From Prochlorococcus marinus XMU1404 (GTDB lineage: Bacteria; Cyanobacteriota; Cyanobacteriia; PCC-6307; Cyanobiaceae), in the NCBI RefSeq assembly GCF_017696175.1, contig NZ_JAAORE010000002.1, positions 186,001 to 250,000 of the forward strand: a DNA stretch of 64,000 bases. The letters are read 5' to 3'. Positions within the stretch are counted from its first letter, which is position 1. The number at the start of each line of letters is the position of its first letter. The notes under the pieces were generated by a model. That model was not told where the DNA came from and did not search any database. It saw only the letters and a list, made by a program, of their open reading frames with translations. Of the stretch, positions 27,026 through 36,446 are shown in pieces. A program made the position numbers and the translations under genes.

Positions 27026-28009
27026 TTATATACTCCCACCAATTAAGTCTTCAACTTTTTCAACTATTTGATGTGGTTGGATTATTGTCAAATTCTCAAG
27101 ATTTCCATTATAAGGAGTTGGAATATCCTGACTAGATAATCTAATTGGACGGGTATCAAGATCATCAAAACACTCTTCTGTTATCAAGGCAATTAATTCT
27201 GCACCAATACCTCCAGTCTTCATACATTCTTCAACAATAATTACTTTATTTGTTTTTCTTATTGATTTTGAGATGGTATCCATATCAAATGGTTTTAAAC
27301 TTATTAAATCTATTAACTCAACATCTATTCCTTTTTTTTCTAATTCTTCAACAGCTTTAAGGCAGTGATGCCTCATTCTTGAATAAGTCAATAAAGTAAT
27401 ATCTTTCCCTTCTTTTACAACGTCAGCCTGATCTAAAGCGCAAGTATAATCACCCTCAGGTAATTCTTCAGATAAGTTGTATAAAAGAACATGTTCGAAA
27501 AATAGAACCGGATTATCATCTCTTATAGCTGCTTTCATTAAACCTTTAGCATTTGTAGGTGTACTACATGCAACAATCTTTATGCCAGGAACTGCATGGA
27601 AATATGCTTCAAGTCTTTGACTGTGCTCAGCACCAAGTTGACGACCAACTCCTCCAGGTCCACGAACTACTGCTGGTATTTTATAATTTCCGCCACTTGT
27701 ATATCTAAGCATACCCATATTATTTGATATCTGATTAAAAGCTAAAAGCAAAAAACCCATATTCATTCCTTCTACTATTGGTCTTAAGCCAGTCATTGCT
27801 GCACCAACAGCCATACCCGTAAAACTATTCTCTGCAATTGGAGTATCTAAGACTCTTAACTCTCCATATTTTTCATATAAATCCTTAGTTACCTTATAAG
27901 ATCCTCCATATTGACCAACATCTTCCCCCATAACGCAAACATTTACATCATTTGACATCTCTTCATCAATTGCCTCTTTCAAAGCATTAAATAATAATGT
28001 TCCAGCCAC
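27026..28009 (-). CDS. pdhB: pyruvate dehydrogenase E1 component, beta subunit
   Basis: PdhB with PdhA forms the thiamine-diphosphate E1 of pyruvate dehydrogenase, making acetyl-CoA for lipids. The 327-residue protein begins [18 protein letters not shown]. It has [19 protein letters not shown], the TPP-contact Glu in [15 protein letters not shown], and the [18 protein letters not shown] segment. The C-terminal domain carries [15 protein letters not shown]. The start is GTG at 28009. The other subunits are not in the window. Confidence 0.95.
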   Translation of the reverse strand: MAGTLLFNALKEAIDEEMSNDVNVCVMGEDVGQYGGSYKVTKDLYEKYGELRVLDTPIAENSFTGMAVGAAMTGLRPIVEGMNMGFLLLAFNQISNNMGMLRYTSGGNYKIPAVVRGPGGVGRQLGAEHSQRLEAYFHAVPGIKIVACSTPTNAKGLMKAAIRDDNPVLFFEHVLLYNLSEELPEGDYTCALDQADVVKEGKDITLLTYSRMRHHCLKAVEELEKKGIDVELIDLISLKPFDMDTISKSIRKTNKVIIVEECMKTGGIGAELIALITEECFDDLDTRPIRLSSQDIPTPYNGNLENLTIIQPHQIVEKVEDLIGGSI

Positions 28010-28058
28010 AATTAATTACCTAATTAATCACATCTATAATCCTACCACTTTGAATAAT

Positions 28059-28154
28059 TCAACCTCCTTCAGCGAAGGTTATGAGTAGTAATATTGATAA
28101 AATCATTCCAGGTGACAGCAAAAGGACTAAAAGGCCTAAGTCATGTAAAGACAT
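28059..28154 (-). CDS. small hydrophobic peptide, 31 residues, candidate gene
   Basis: An ATG at 28154 opens a 31-residue frame ending at TGA 28059-28061: MSLHDLGLL, then one hydrophobic span (VLLLSPGMILSILLLITF) and AEGG. It occupies the gap between the DUF3082 gene and pdhB, in the same direction as both. The size, single helix and Pro-Gly kink suit the small subunits of photosynthetic or respiratory membrane complexes, but I do not recognise it as any known one. There is no clear ribosome-binding site. Confidence 0.5.
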   Translation of the reverse strand: MSLHDLGLLVLLLSPGMILSILLLITFAEGG

Positions 28155-28188
28155 TCAAAGAAGGTGTTTTCTTCATAATATTGGCAAT

Positions 28189-28491
28189 TCAATTTTTCTT
28201 CAGAAAAAAACTGCGAATAAATACAATAAAAAGGCCTATACCTATAAAAGCAAAAGAGAAAGTTAGCAAAAAAGATAATCCAATTATTAAGGTATTAATA
28301 CTAGAAGAAATATTTTGGACTATTTCAGAAGAATTAGATGGTTTATGTACTGAAAAATAAATTACAATTTTATTACTTAAAAAATAAAAAAATATAAATA
28401 ATAAAAAACTTGTTAATGATCCTACAATAAAATTTAATGGTCCTTTTTCGGGAATGTTTTTTTCAATATTCTCATTATTATTATCAGCCAC
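28189..28491 (-). CDS. DUF3082 membrane protein
   Basis: A 100-residue protein with an acidic hydrophilic N-terminus and two hydrophobic segments (about 22-45 and 65-95), the second ending in a basic RSFFLKKN tail. The pattern PLNFIVGSLTSFLLFIFFYFL and its place after ispE fit the cyanobacterial DUF3082 family. No function is known. It is 24 bases after ispE and probably co-transcribed. Confidence 0.7.
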   Translation of the reverse strand: MADNNNENIEKNIPEKGPLNFIVGSLTSFLLFIFFYFLSNKIVIYFSVHKPSNSSEIVQNISSSINTLIIGLSFLLTFSFAFIGIGLFIVFIRSFFLKKN

Positions 28492-28515
28492 AATAAAATT
28501 TTGAATTAAAAAAAA

Positions 28516-29451
28516 TTAAATGAATGTTATTCCCTTTTCAAGGAAAGTGCAAACCCATGAATCGTAACCTTTATTTCTAAACAATTTATAATTTGCAGTT
28601 AATTCTTTTTTAGCAGTCTCTATATCTTTAAAAAGTGCAAAGCATGTAGGGCCTGATCCACTCATTGAAAATGTGAGACAATTTTCTAATTTAGAAAGTA
28701 AATATAATGCTTGCTTTACAGAATCATTTTCATTTTCAACAACTAACTGCAAATCATTTTTAATAGATAAATGTTGATTATCAAAATTAAATTTATTTAA
28801 ACCATTATCTCTTAAATTTTTTCTTATGTTCTCAATCATTTCTCTATCAGTAAGATATTGATCACAAAATCTATTACTATATTTTTTATAAGTTTCAGCT
28901 GTAGATACTGATACATTTGGATTTTTTAAAAGAATTACTCCATATTCAAAGTTTGAATCTAATTTCTCTAAAATTTCTCCTCTTCCAAAACATAATTGAA
29001 TACCACCATTTATAAAAAAGGGAATATCAGATCCTAAAGTAGATGCTAATGAACATAATGTTTCTTGATCTAAGTTCAAATCCCATAACTTATTAAGACC
29101 AATTAATGTTGCTGCTGCATTACTGGATCCACCAGCTAATCCTGCGCCAATTGGAATATTTTTTCTTAAAAATATATTCGCACCGTATTCTATATTTGAT
29201 TTTTTCCTTAATAGGTTTGCTGATTTAACAATTAAGTTATCCTCAGATAAGCTTAAATCATTACAATCAGATTCAAGTTTAATTAAACCTTCATTATTAA
29301 TTTCCAATTCTAAATAATCAGAAAGATCGATATTTTGCATAATCATTGCTAACTCATGAAATCCATCCTCTCTTTTCCCAATAACTTCAAGGTGCAAATT
29401 TATTTTGCCAGGAGATTTTATATTAATTTTCGTTTTAGCTAAATCTTGCAT
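28516..29451 (-). CDS. ispE: 4-diphosphocytidyl-2-C-methyl-D-erythritol kinase
   Basis: IspE phosphorylates the 2-hydroxyl of CDP-methylerythritol in the MEP pathway. The 311-residue GHMP kinase has SPGKINLHLEVIGKREDGFHEL near residue 13-33 in pieces, the ATP loop IPIGAGLAGGSSNAAA near residue 95 and the C-terminal FSMSGSGPTCFAL. It lies 12 bases downstream of rsmA, a pairing common in bacteria. dxs of the same pathway is at 4-6 kb. Confidence 0.95.
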   Translation of the reverse strand: MQDLAKTKINIKSPGKINLHLEVIGKREDGFHELAMIMQNIDLSDYLELEINNEGLIKLESDCNDLSLSEDNLIVKSANLLRKKSNIEYGANIFLRKNIPIGAGLAGGSSNAAATLIGLNKLWDLNLDQETLCSLASTLGSDIPFFINGGIQLCFGRGEILEKLDSNFEYGVILLKNPNVSVSTAETYKKYSNRFCDQYLTDREMIENIRKNLRDNGLNKFNFDNQHLSIKNDLQLVVENENDSVKQALYLLSKLENCLTFSMSGSGPTCFALFKDIETAKKELTANYKLFRNKGYDSWVCTFLEKGITFI

Positions 29452-29463
29452 ATACTTGAACTT

Positions 29464-30288
29464 TTATTTTTTAATTTTAATACAATTTTCTGCAAGCTTA
29501 ATCCATTGGTCAATTGAAATATCTTGTGGTCTTAAATTAAAACAAATTTTTGAAGATTCAGATAATTCATTTATCTCTTCATTTGAAAGTATTGAATTAA
29601 GAGTATTTCTAAGCATTTTTCTTCTTGAATTAAATGAAATTCTAAGAAGTTTATCTATATATTTTTCTAAACTTAAGTCCATTCTTAAATCATTTTTAAT
29701 TGGTTCGAAAACTACTAAAGAAGAATAAACTTTTGGAGGCGGACTAAATGATGAAGGCGCTACATCACATATTCTTTTTATTTTTGATAAAAGTTGCATT
29801 CTTATACTAAGCGCACCAGCATTAGGACCACCTTCTTTTGACAAGATCCTATCTACAACGTCTTTCTGCATTAAAAATATTATTTTTTCGTAATTATAGT
29901 TTCTTATAATGCCCAATCGACCTATGAAAATATCCAATATCGGGCCAGTTATATTGTAAGGAATATTTGCAATCACTTTTGTAATCTTCTTATTAATAGA
30001 ATCTAAATCTACAGAAAGAATATCTCCCTGCTGCAGTGAAAACTTATCATTATTAGTGAATTTATCATTTAATAAATTTATTAAATCTTTATCTAATTCA
30101 ATTGCATGTAATTTTTTTATTTCTGAATCTAACAACTTAGATGTTAAAGCTCCTTTACCAGGACCAATTTCTAAAATAAAGTCATTTTCATTAAGAACAG
30201 CAACTTCTTTAATTTTTTCTAATATTTTTTTATTTACCAACCAATGTTGTCCAAATCTTTTTTTTTGATGATAGTTTTTAGAATTCAT
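29464..30288 (-). CDS. rsmA: 16S rRNA (A1518/A1519-N6) dimethyltransferase
   Basis: RsmA (KsgA) dimethylates two adjacent adenines in the 3' hairpin of 16S rRNA late in 30S maturation. The 274-residue protein begins with [21 protein letters not shown] motif I is [11 protein letters not shown] near residue 40, the catalytic [10 protein letters not shown] is near 105 and [12 protein letters not shown] is near 185. The ATG at 30288 is divergent from the Asn-rich gene. Confidence 0.95.
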   Translation of the reverse strand: MNSKNYHQKKRFGQHWLVNKKILEKIKEVAVLNENDFILEIGPGKGALTSKLLDSEIKKLHAIELDKDLINLLNDKFTNNDKFSLQQGDILSVDLDSINKKITKVIANIPYNITGPILDIFIGRLGIIRNYNYEKIIFLMQKDVVDRILSKEGGPNAGALSIRMQLLSKIKRICDVAPSSFSPPPKVYSSLVVFEPIKNDLRMDLSLEKYIDKLLRISFNSRRKMLRNTLNSILSNEEINELSESSKICFNLRPQDISIDQWIKLAENCIKIKK

Positions 30289-30344
30289 CTAAAAGATAAA
30301 TAATATGTTTAAATTAAATATAAATTTATTTAATACTTTATATC

Positions 30345-30677
30345 ATGAGCTTATCAAAAAAAAATTTAGATAAACTCAATAAATTTAAAAAAAAGAAAAA
30401 TTTAAATAACGAAAGTAAAAATATAAATAATTACACAAATATAAATAATAATGATAATTTAATCACCAATTCACTTAATTCAGAAGATCCCAATGAAATT
30501 TTTTATTCGTTAATTGATAATTCAGAATCTTTAGAAGAAACTTCTAACGTTAATAATTCACTAAGAAAAAGTGAGCTTAATAAAATTAATATGAATTCTA
30601 AAAAAGATAATATTTCCAAGAAATTAACAACCGAAGAGGAACTATATGATGAATTTAATTATCTTCTTGATGAATAA
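30345..30677 (+). CDS. low-complexity Asn/Lys/Ser-rich protein, 110 residues
   Basis: A hydrophilic protein with no membrane segment. About a quarter of the residues are Asn, in runs such as NNYTNINNNDNLITN. The C-terminus is acidic and ends EELYDEFNYLLDE, which looks like a short conserved binding helix. I do not recognise it. It precedes rlmH by 19 bases and is probably co-transcribed. The frame could be fortuitous in such AT-rich DNA, but the position and ending favour a gene. Confidence 0.55.
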   Translation: MSLSKKNLDKLNKFKKKKNLNNESKNINNYTNINNNDNLITNSLNSEDPNEIFYSLIDNSESLEETSNVNNSLRKSELNKINMNSKKDNISKKLTTEEELYDEFNYLLDE

Positions 30678-30696
30678 TTAGTTTTAATATTTACTT

Positions 30697-31113
30697 ATGC
30701 TTCAGAGTAATAGATTAGCAATTTATGCTATCGGCAAAATAAAAAAACTTTGGATTAGAGATGGAATTAATCAATATAAAAAAAGAATGCCTGAACTTAT
30801 CATTAATGAGTTAAAGACTTTTAATTTAAATAATCTTAGATCTAATAACAATATTATTATATGCCTAAGTGAAGAAGGGAAACAGTTTAATTCAGTTGAA
30901 CTATGTTCCTTACTCTTGAATTTTAAAAATAAAAAAATTAATTTCTTAATAGGTGATACTGATGGAATAAGTTCAGATATAAAAAAAAATTCAGATCTTA
31001 TATTTAGTCTTTCTCCTTTAACTTTTCCTCATGAATTAGCTAGATTAATCCTTGTCGAGCAAATCTATAGAGCTATTTCTATATCTAACAACTCCCCTTA
31101 CCATCGTTCTTAA
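30697..31113 (+). CDS. rlmH: 23S rRNA (pseudouridine-1915-N3) methyltransferase
   Basis: RlmH is a small SPOUT methyltransferase acting on helix 69 of 23S rRNA in assembled 70S ribosomes. The 138-residue protein has the [13 protein letters not shown]-like opening, [11 protein letters not shown] in the knot and the diagnostic C-terminus [21 protein letters not shown] followed by SPYHR. The length is slightly short of the usual 155, with no missing motif. It ends 99 bases before the umuD region. Confidence 0.92.
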   Translation: MLQSNRLAIYAIGKIKKLWIRDGINQYKKRMPELIINELKTFNLNNLRSNNNIIICLSEEGKQFNSVELCSLLLNFKNKKINFLIGDTDGISSDIKKNSDLIFSLSPLTFPHELARLILVEQIYRAISISNNSPYHRS

Positions 31114-31184
31114 AAAAATTAGATTTAATCTAAAATTAATCTATAAAACTTTAATAACTAACTATTCTTTGATTTTTTATTGTA

Positions 31185-31200
31185 TAGTACATTTATACTA
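31185..31200. promoter_or_regulatory. LexA (SOS) box and promoter of umuD-umuC
   Basis: AGTACATTTATACT (31186-31199) matches the cyanobacterial LexA consensus AGTACWNWTGTACT at 13 of 14 positions, and the flanking bases extend the symmetry. Its right half contains a perfect -10 hexamer TATACT (31194-31199); TTGATT at 31169-31174 is a -35 with a long 19-base spacer. LexA bound here would block the promoter. Confidence 0.75.
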
Positions 31201-31212
31201 TTAATTCAAGTC

Positions 31213-31629
31213 TTGGATTCCTTTGATTCAACTACTAAAAGGTTCGGAATTCCCTTATTAACTGATTCGATATCAGCAGGGTTTCCTTCTCCTGCAGATG
31301 ACTATACGGAAGAAAATATTGATTTAAACGAACATTTAATATCTAATCCGTTTAGCACTTTTTTTCTTAGAGTTAAAGGTGACTCAATGATAAATGCAGG
31401 AATTAAAGATAAAGATTTAATAATAGTAGACAAGAGCTTAACAGCCAGGCCAGGGAATATCATCATTGCGATGATAGACGGAGAATTTACAATAAAAAGA
31501 TTATCTATAAAAAATAATGAATTATATTTAAAAGCAGAAAATCATAATTATCCTGATTTTAGATTTAAAAACCATATTGATGTGCAGATATGGGGAGTTG
31601 TTATTTATTCAATACATAGCTATTTATGA
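31213..31629 (+). CDS. umuD: UmuD, SOS mutagenesis serine peptidase-like subunit
   Basis: UmuD self-cleaves with RecA help to UmuD', which joins UmuC as translesion polymerase V. The cleavage region reads SAGFPSPADDY, with cutting expected between Ala and Gly. The catalytic Ser is in GDSMINAGI (codon near 31384) and the catalytic Lys in FTIKRL (near 31495). The open frame runs up to TTG 31180, but that codon lies upstream of the -10 inside the LexA box. I chose TTG 31213, which gives 138 residues and the normal UmuD N-terminus. The stop overlaps the umuC start (ATGA). Confidence 0.9.
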   Translation: MDSFDSTTKRFGIPLLTDSISAGFPSPADDYTEENIDLNEHLISNPFSTFFLRVKGDSMINAGIKDKDLIIVDKSLTARPGNIIIAMIDGEFTIKRLSIKNNELYLKAENHNYPDFRFKNHIDVQIWGVVIYSIHSYL

Positions 31630-32912
31630 GAATTTCAAATATTGATGCAATAGCTCTTATAGATGCTAATAATTTTTACGCGTCATGTGAACAAAATATT
31701 AATCCTCATTTGAGAAATAAACCAGTAGTAATTTTATCTAATAATGACGGATGTATCATTGCAAGAAGCCCTGAAGCACGAGCTTTAAAAATTAAAATGG
31801 GAACTCCGTATTTTAAGGTCAAAGAAAGACTAAATAAACTAGATGTAGCAGTCTTAAGCTCAAACTACTCGCTTTATGGGGATATGAGCAGAAGACTAAT
31901 GAATTTACTGAAAAACTACTGTGAACAGATAGAAATTTATTCTATTGACGAAGCATTCGTCTCGATTTCTAGACCTAATGATGAAAATCTATATCCTTGG
32001 GCAAGAAGCATAAGATCATTAATATATCAGAATCTAGGGATTACCATAACAGTAGGAATAGGAGAAAATAAAGTAAGAGCAAAAATTGCTAATAAACTAG
32101 CTAAAAATATTGATTATTCAGCTGGAATATTTGATTTAGCTAGAACCGAAAATGAGAATAATTATTTGAAAAGAATTAGTATAGATAAGATATGGGGAGT
32201 CGGAAAACAAACCTCTAATTGGTTGCAAAGTAAAGGTATTAAAAATGCGAGAGAACTAAGAGATATGGAAGAAAATGAAATCATTAAGAAATTAGGCATC
32301 GTAGGGAAAAGACTGCAATTAGAACTGAAAGGCCATAGATGCCTGCCCATAGAAAAAAACAAGAAATCAAAAAAAGAAATTCAGGTGAGCAGGAGTTTCG
32401 GCACGCCTATCACAAAATTAGAAGACTTAACTCAAGCACTGGCAACTCACGCAATAAAAGCCTCTGAAAAAATGAGAAGTCAGAATTTGCAATCATCCAA
32501 TATTAGAGTATTTGCTAGAACCAGTAAATATTCAAGTCAAAATTATCAAAGAAGTGCTCATAGAAAACTTACAAATGCAACAGATGACACAAACAGCATT
32601 TTAAAAATAGTAGTTGAATTATCTAAAGAAATTTATAATCCCGAATATAAATTCTCAAAAGCTGGTGTTTTAATGCAGGATTTAACAAGTAGCGAATATT
32701 TACAGCAATCAGTTATCAATCATAAATCTCAGAAAGACCTAAGAAAATCAACAAACCTTATGAGAACGATTGATTTATTAAATAAAAGATTTAATAATAA
32801 TGCAATTACGTGGGCTATTACAAAAAATCCAAAAAGTTGGACGATCAATAAGAATTTTTTAAGTCGCTCATCTACAACTGATATAGAACAAATACCAACT
32901 ATAGTGAAGTAA
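31626..32912 (+). CDS. umuC: UmuC, Y-family DNA polymerase V catalytic subunit
   Basis: UmuC carries out error-prone synthesis across DNA lesions. The 428-residue protein has the metal-binding DANNFYASCEQ near residue 13, YSIDEAFVSI near 106, the helix-hairpin-helix IDKIWGVGKQTSNWL near 188 and the little finger domain after 245. The C-terminal DUF4113-like tail with MRTIDLLNKRF is present. The 4-base overlap with umuD indicates translational coupling. A small HExxH gene follows 10 bases after the stop. Confidence 0.96.
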   Translation: MRISNIDAIALIDANNFYASCEQNINPHLRNKPVVILSNNDGCIIARSPEARALKIKMGTPYFKVKERLNKLDVAVLSSNYSLYGDMSRRLMNLLKNYCEQIEIYSIDEAFVSISRPNDENLYPWARSIRSLIYQNLGITITVGIGENKVRAKIANKLAKNIDYSAGIFDLARTENENNYLKRISIDKIWGVGKQTSNWLQSKGIKNARELRDMEENEIIKKLGIVGKRLQLELKGHRCLPIEKNKKSKKEIQVSRSFGTPITKLEDLTQALATHAIKASEKMRSQNLQSSNIRVFARTSKYSSQNYQRSAHRKLTNATDDTNSILKIVVELSKEIYNPEYKFSKAGVLMQDLTSSEYLQQSVINHKSQKDLRKSTNLMRTIDLLNKRFNNNAITWAITKNPKSWTINKNFLSRSSTTDIEQIPTIVK

Positions 32913-32922
32913 ACAAAATAAA

Positions 32923-33390
32923 ATGGAATTTATAATATTTTTAAGCAAATTAGATAGAGAGATTCTTGACTTATTAACAAAAGCAAACTACATAGTTGAA
33001 GAAAATAAAATTGAATGTCTCTTAAACAAAGAAATAAAAGGGCTACATAATTTTAAAGAAAGTAAAATAATAATATGTACTGAAAATGCAAAAAGGAAAA
33101 CAAATTATAGGAATAAAAAGCAGCTACCAAACAAGGACAACTTCAAAACAGAAAGGGCAATAAGAAAAGCATTAAGACATGAAGCAACTCATGCAATACA
33201 AAGATGTAATAACAATAGAACAATAGGGGATATAAAAAAATTAGAAACTAAATTGCATCAAAGCAAGAGAAAAGCGTTAGAGTTCTCTACATCAAATTTT
33301 TCTGGCACTTATGCAAAAGAAGTAGAAGCTTATGTTCTTGAAGATAAACCCAAAAAGGTTAAAAACTTAATTAAAAAATACTGTCTTTAA
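32923..33390 (+). CDS. small HExxH-containing putative metallopeptidase in the umuDC unit
   Basis: A 155-residue basic, soluble protein. HEATH at residues 86-90 fits the zincin HExxH motif within an amphipathic helix (KALRHEATHAIQRC). About 43 residues later EVEAY (133-137) offers a Glu that could be a third zinc ligand, as in gluzincins. The 'RHExxHA' pattern resembles Atp23-type proteins, but there is no other evidence for that family. It follows umuC by 10 bases, so it should be LexA-controlled. Peptidase activity is inference; the motif could be incidental. Confidence 0.65.
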   Translation: MEFIIFLSKLDREILDLLTKANYIVEENKIECLLNKEIKGLHNFKESKIIICTENAKRKTNYRNKKQLPNKDNFKTERAIRKALRHEATHAIQRCNNNRTIGDIKKLETKLHQSKRKALEFSTSNFSGTYAKEVEAYVLEDKPKKVKNLIKKYCL

Positions 33391-33406
33391 ATTTAAAGTC
33401 AACGTG

Positions 33407-35437
33407 TTAATTAGCAATGAAATTACCACAGCGTTGTTTATCTAAAAAATTAATATGTTGTCTTTCTAAATAATATAATTCCTGAAATTTAATAGCGTCT
33501 GAATTTAAATCCTTAAAAAGATCGTCTATCTCTTTACTAGTATTTGAAGGCCCTGAAGAATTATCAATTAAGATAGATATACAATTTTCTAAAGTTTTTA
33601 ATCTTTGAGATCCCCAAGATTCGATCAAGTGCCTACATCTTTTTAAAGAATTATATTTCTCAAGAAGTGATAAAGTTCCAAGTAAATTGTCCTTAGGATT
33701 GCTCAGCAATGTTAAAAACAACTCATTTGGATTAATAAAAATATTAATTTTATTTGATGATTGATGATTATTAAGCGCTAAGTAATCTGGTAGAAGTGAA
33801 ATTAAGTTAATAGCAGAAAACTCTTTTTGAAGGATTTGACTATTTGGTTTTTTTAAATCATCTAAATAATTTAAACCCAAATTATTTTGTTCAATTTTTG
33901 AAATAATTTCCCATAAATTTTGAATATAATTAGTATTAAAAAAATTAATTTCTCTTTTGAGAAATTCATCACGAATAAATAGCCTAAGATCTGGACAATG
34001 TAAATAATAAAAAATTATTTCAGATTCATTTTTCTCACGCCGAGAAATTTCATTTGGTTGTTCAAATTTTTTTGATCTACCATGCCAACGAAATCCTTTA
34101 ACTTGATTTCTTAAATCTTGTTCAAACTGAATCGCCAACCTAGCTTGACCCTTACTTAATCTTTCAGAAACTTTTTGTAAGTAATGAGTTCTGATTGATG
34201 ATTGAGGTAATTTACTCAACAATTTCACTAATGAAGAAATAACACTCTGGAAAATTTCTGACTTAGTTAGGTCTTTATCCTTAAAGATTTGATCAATCTC
34301 CCAATCAATCCAAAAAGAAGAATTATCAATTAAATTAAAATAATCTTCTGGAGTATGACTATTCAAAAATTCATCAGGATCTTTAAAATCTCTAATTTGA
34401 AGTATCTTTAGATTAATTTGATCATGAAGAGATAGACTCTCGACTTCATTTATTACTCTTTTTGTAGCTAATATTCCTGCATTATCAGAATCAAAATTCA
34501 AGATTATATTTTTATTATCTGTGCATCTACATAGTTGAGATATTTGATACTTATTTAGAGCGGTACCTAGGGAAGCTACAGAATTAGTAATGCCTTTTGA
34601 ATGCAGAGAAATCACATCAAAGTAACCTTCAACAATAATGGCCTTATCTCTTTTTCTAATACTGCTAGAAGCTTTTTCGAATGCAAACAACATTTTTCCC
34701 TTTTCAAATATCTCTGATTCAGGTGAATTAAGATATTTGGGCTCTTGTCCGTCAAGAGATCTGCCCCCAAAGGCTACTACTCTTCCCTGCATATCATGTA
34801 TTGGAACAATTAATCTATTTCTAAAACGATCATAAATCTTGTCAGAATTATCTTTAGAAATTGCAAGACCTGAAGATAATATTAGATCAATAGGAAATTT
34901 TTCTACCTTGGATAGATAATTAAATAAATCATTCCAAGAATTTGGAGCGAAACCTAATTCAAAGTTATCAATAATTTTATTATTCAAGTTTCTCTTTGAT
35001 TTTAAATATTTCATTGCTTCAACACCGAGAGAATTATTTAATTGAGACGTAAACCAATTTTTTGTGACTCTTAGTATTTTATAAAGTTCTTCCTTTCTAG
35101 ATAATTGTTTTTTATATGCTTCTAATTGGGGACCTTCAAAATTTTCAACATTAATATTATTTTTTTTGGCAAGAGATAGTACAACATCAGAAAAGTTTGC
35201 ACGAGTAAATTCCATTAAAAATTTAATAGAGTTACCACCAGCCCCACAAGAAAAACAATAATAGAATTGTTTACTTGGTGATACTGTCATAGATGGCTTG
35301 GTATCATCATGGAAAGGACAAATTCCTACAAATTCCTTCCCTTTCTTCTTAAGAACAATATGTTCAGATATAACTTCAACAATATCTGCCTTTTCTTTAA
35401 TCTCCTGAATAGTTCTAGGGTGTATAGAATGAACCAT
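33407..35437 (-). CDS. dnaG: DNA primase
   Basis: DnaG makes RNA primers for chromosome replication. The 676-residue protein has the N-terminal CHC2 zinc ribbon (Cys40, His43, Cys61, Cys64 in GICPFHDD and YYCFSCGAGG), the catalytic domain with FGGRSLDGQEPKYLNSPE and the Toprim domain with IIVEGYFDVISLH and NFDSDNAGI. The last ~200 residues are a divergent helicase-binding domain. It converges on the HExxH gene and is divergent from the EamA transporter gene. Confidence 0.96.
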   Translation of the reverse strand: MVHSIHPRTIQEIKEKADIVEVISEHIVLKKKGKEFVGICPFHDDTKPSMTVSPSKQFYYCFSCGAGGNSIKFLMEFTRANFSDVVLSLAKKNNINVENFEGPQLEAYKKQLSRKEELYKILRVTKNWFTSQLNNSLGVEAMKYLKSKRNLNNKIIDNFELGFAPNSWNDLFNYLSKVEKFPIDLILSSGLAISKDNSDKIYDRFRNRLIVPIHDMQGRVVAFGGRSLDGQEPKYLNSPESEIFEKGKMLFAFEKASSSIRKRDKAIIVEGYFDVISLHSKGITNSVASLGTALNKYQISQLCRCTDNKNIILNFDSDNAGILATKRVINEVESLSLHDQINLKILQIRDFKDPDEFLNSHTPEDYFNLIDNSSFWIDWEIDQIFKDKDLTKSEIFQSVISSLVKLLSKLPQSSIRTHYLQKVSERLSKGQARLAIQFEQDLRNQVKGFRWHGRSKKFEQPNEISRREKNESEIIFYYLHCPDLRLFIRDEFLKREINFFNTNYIQNLWEIISKIEQNNLGLNYLDDLKKPNSQILQKEFSAINLISLLPDYLALNNHQSSNKINIFINPNELFLTLLSNPKDNLLGTLSLLEKYNSLKRCRHLIESWGSQRLKTLENCISILIDNSSGPSNTSKEIDDLFKDLNSDAIKFQELYYLERQHINFLDKQRCGNFIAN

Positions 35438-35531
35438 TGAGAATTTATCAAAAAGTAAATTATGATTTATTTGTTATAGTTCAAAATCTAATAAGAATCT
35501 ACTTAATTTCACAATAAAAATATTTTTTTAA

Positions 35532-36422
35532 ATGATAAATATCGAGGAATTAGAAAAAAAATTCAATTCATTGAATAAGTTTAATTTGGTATTTGCCTCT
35601 TTCTTCTTTAGTTTAATGACTTTGTGCGTAAAAAATATCGATAAAAGAATACCTATTTATGAATTGGTTTTCTTCAGATCAATGTTAAGTTTAATAATTA
35701 CATTATTCATAATTAATCTAAAAAATATAAGCCCTTGGGGCAAAGACAGACCATTACTTATCTTGAGGGGTATTTTAGGAACCCTAGCTTTAGTTTGTAT
35801 TTTTCATGCCATAAGAAATATGCCTCTTGGTATATCTACTGTCATTCAGTACACATATCCTATCTTTATATCTATATTTGCTGGAATATTTATAAATGAA
35901 AAAATAACTCGTAATTTAATTTTTGCTTTAATTATTGGCTGGATTGGAATATTAGTAATTATAAATCCAACTCAATTATCAAATATAAACGCTGAAATTA
36001 AAAATATGTCAATTTCGATAGCATTTCTAGGGGCAATCTTCACTGCATTAGCCTACGTTACAGTTAAGAAACTTTCATTTACTGAAGATGTTTATGTAAT
36101 TATTGAATATTTTCCACTTGTTTCTTTTATAACATTATTGCCAATTGTCTTAATCAAATGGGTTACCCCAAATTGGAATGAATTATTTTGGATCATTGGA
36201 ATTGGCTTATTTACTCAATTAGGTCAAACTTTCTTAACTATAGGATTAAAAAATTTACCTGCTTCTGATGCTTCAGCAATTAACTATCTACAAGTTTTAT
36301 TCGGTTCAATATGGGGGGTTTTGTTTTTTAGTGAAATAATTAACATAAAATTTATATTGGGAGCCTCACTAGTTTTATTAGGAACTATTATTTCTACTAC
36401 CAAAATCATCAAAAAGGCATAG
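35532..36422 (+). CDS. EamA-domain (DMT superfamily) transporter
   Basis: A 296-residue membrane protein with about ten helices arranged as two EamA repeats. Repeat one contains YELVFFRSMLSLIITLFII and GISTVIQYTYPIFISIF; repeat two contains LPASDASAINYLQVLFGSIWG. DMT proteins export or import small metabolites such as amino acids, nucleotide precursors or riboflavin; none can be chosen here. The ATG at 35532 is divergent from dnaG, 94 bases away. Confidence 0.87.
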   Translation: MINIEELEKKFNSLNKFNLVFASFFFSLMTLCVKNIDKRIPIYELVFFRSMLSLIITLFIINLKNISPWGKDRPLLILRGILGTLALVCIFHAIRNMPLGISTVIQYTYPIFISIFAGIFINEKITRNLIFALIIGWIGILVIINPTQLSNINAEIKNMSISIAFLGAIFTALAYVTVKKLSFTEDVYVIIEYFPLVSFITLLPIVLIKWVTPNWNELFWIIGIGLFTQLGQTFLTIGLKNLPASDASAINYLQVLFGSIWGVLFFSEIINIKFILGASLVLLGTIISTTKIIKKA

Positions 36423-36446
36423 AATATTATAAGAGTAAAAAAAACG

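Noticed and set aside
28094-28360. An 88-codon open frame on the plus strand, antisense to the DUF3082 gene and the 31-residue gene.
   Set aside because: Its codons mirror the hydrophobic minus-strand genes, it is Lys/Ile-rich without a motif, and the minus-strand genes fit the local operon direction.
30345-30677. The Asn-rich gene considered as part of a phage or toxin system.
   Set aside because: Low complexity in AT-rich DNA explains the composition; there is no supporting neighbour.
31119-31133. TTAGATT-T-AATCTAA palindrome after rlmH considered as a terminator.
   Set aside because: The loop is only one base and no T run follows on the plus strand.
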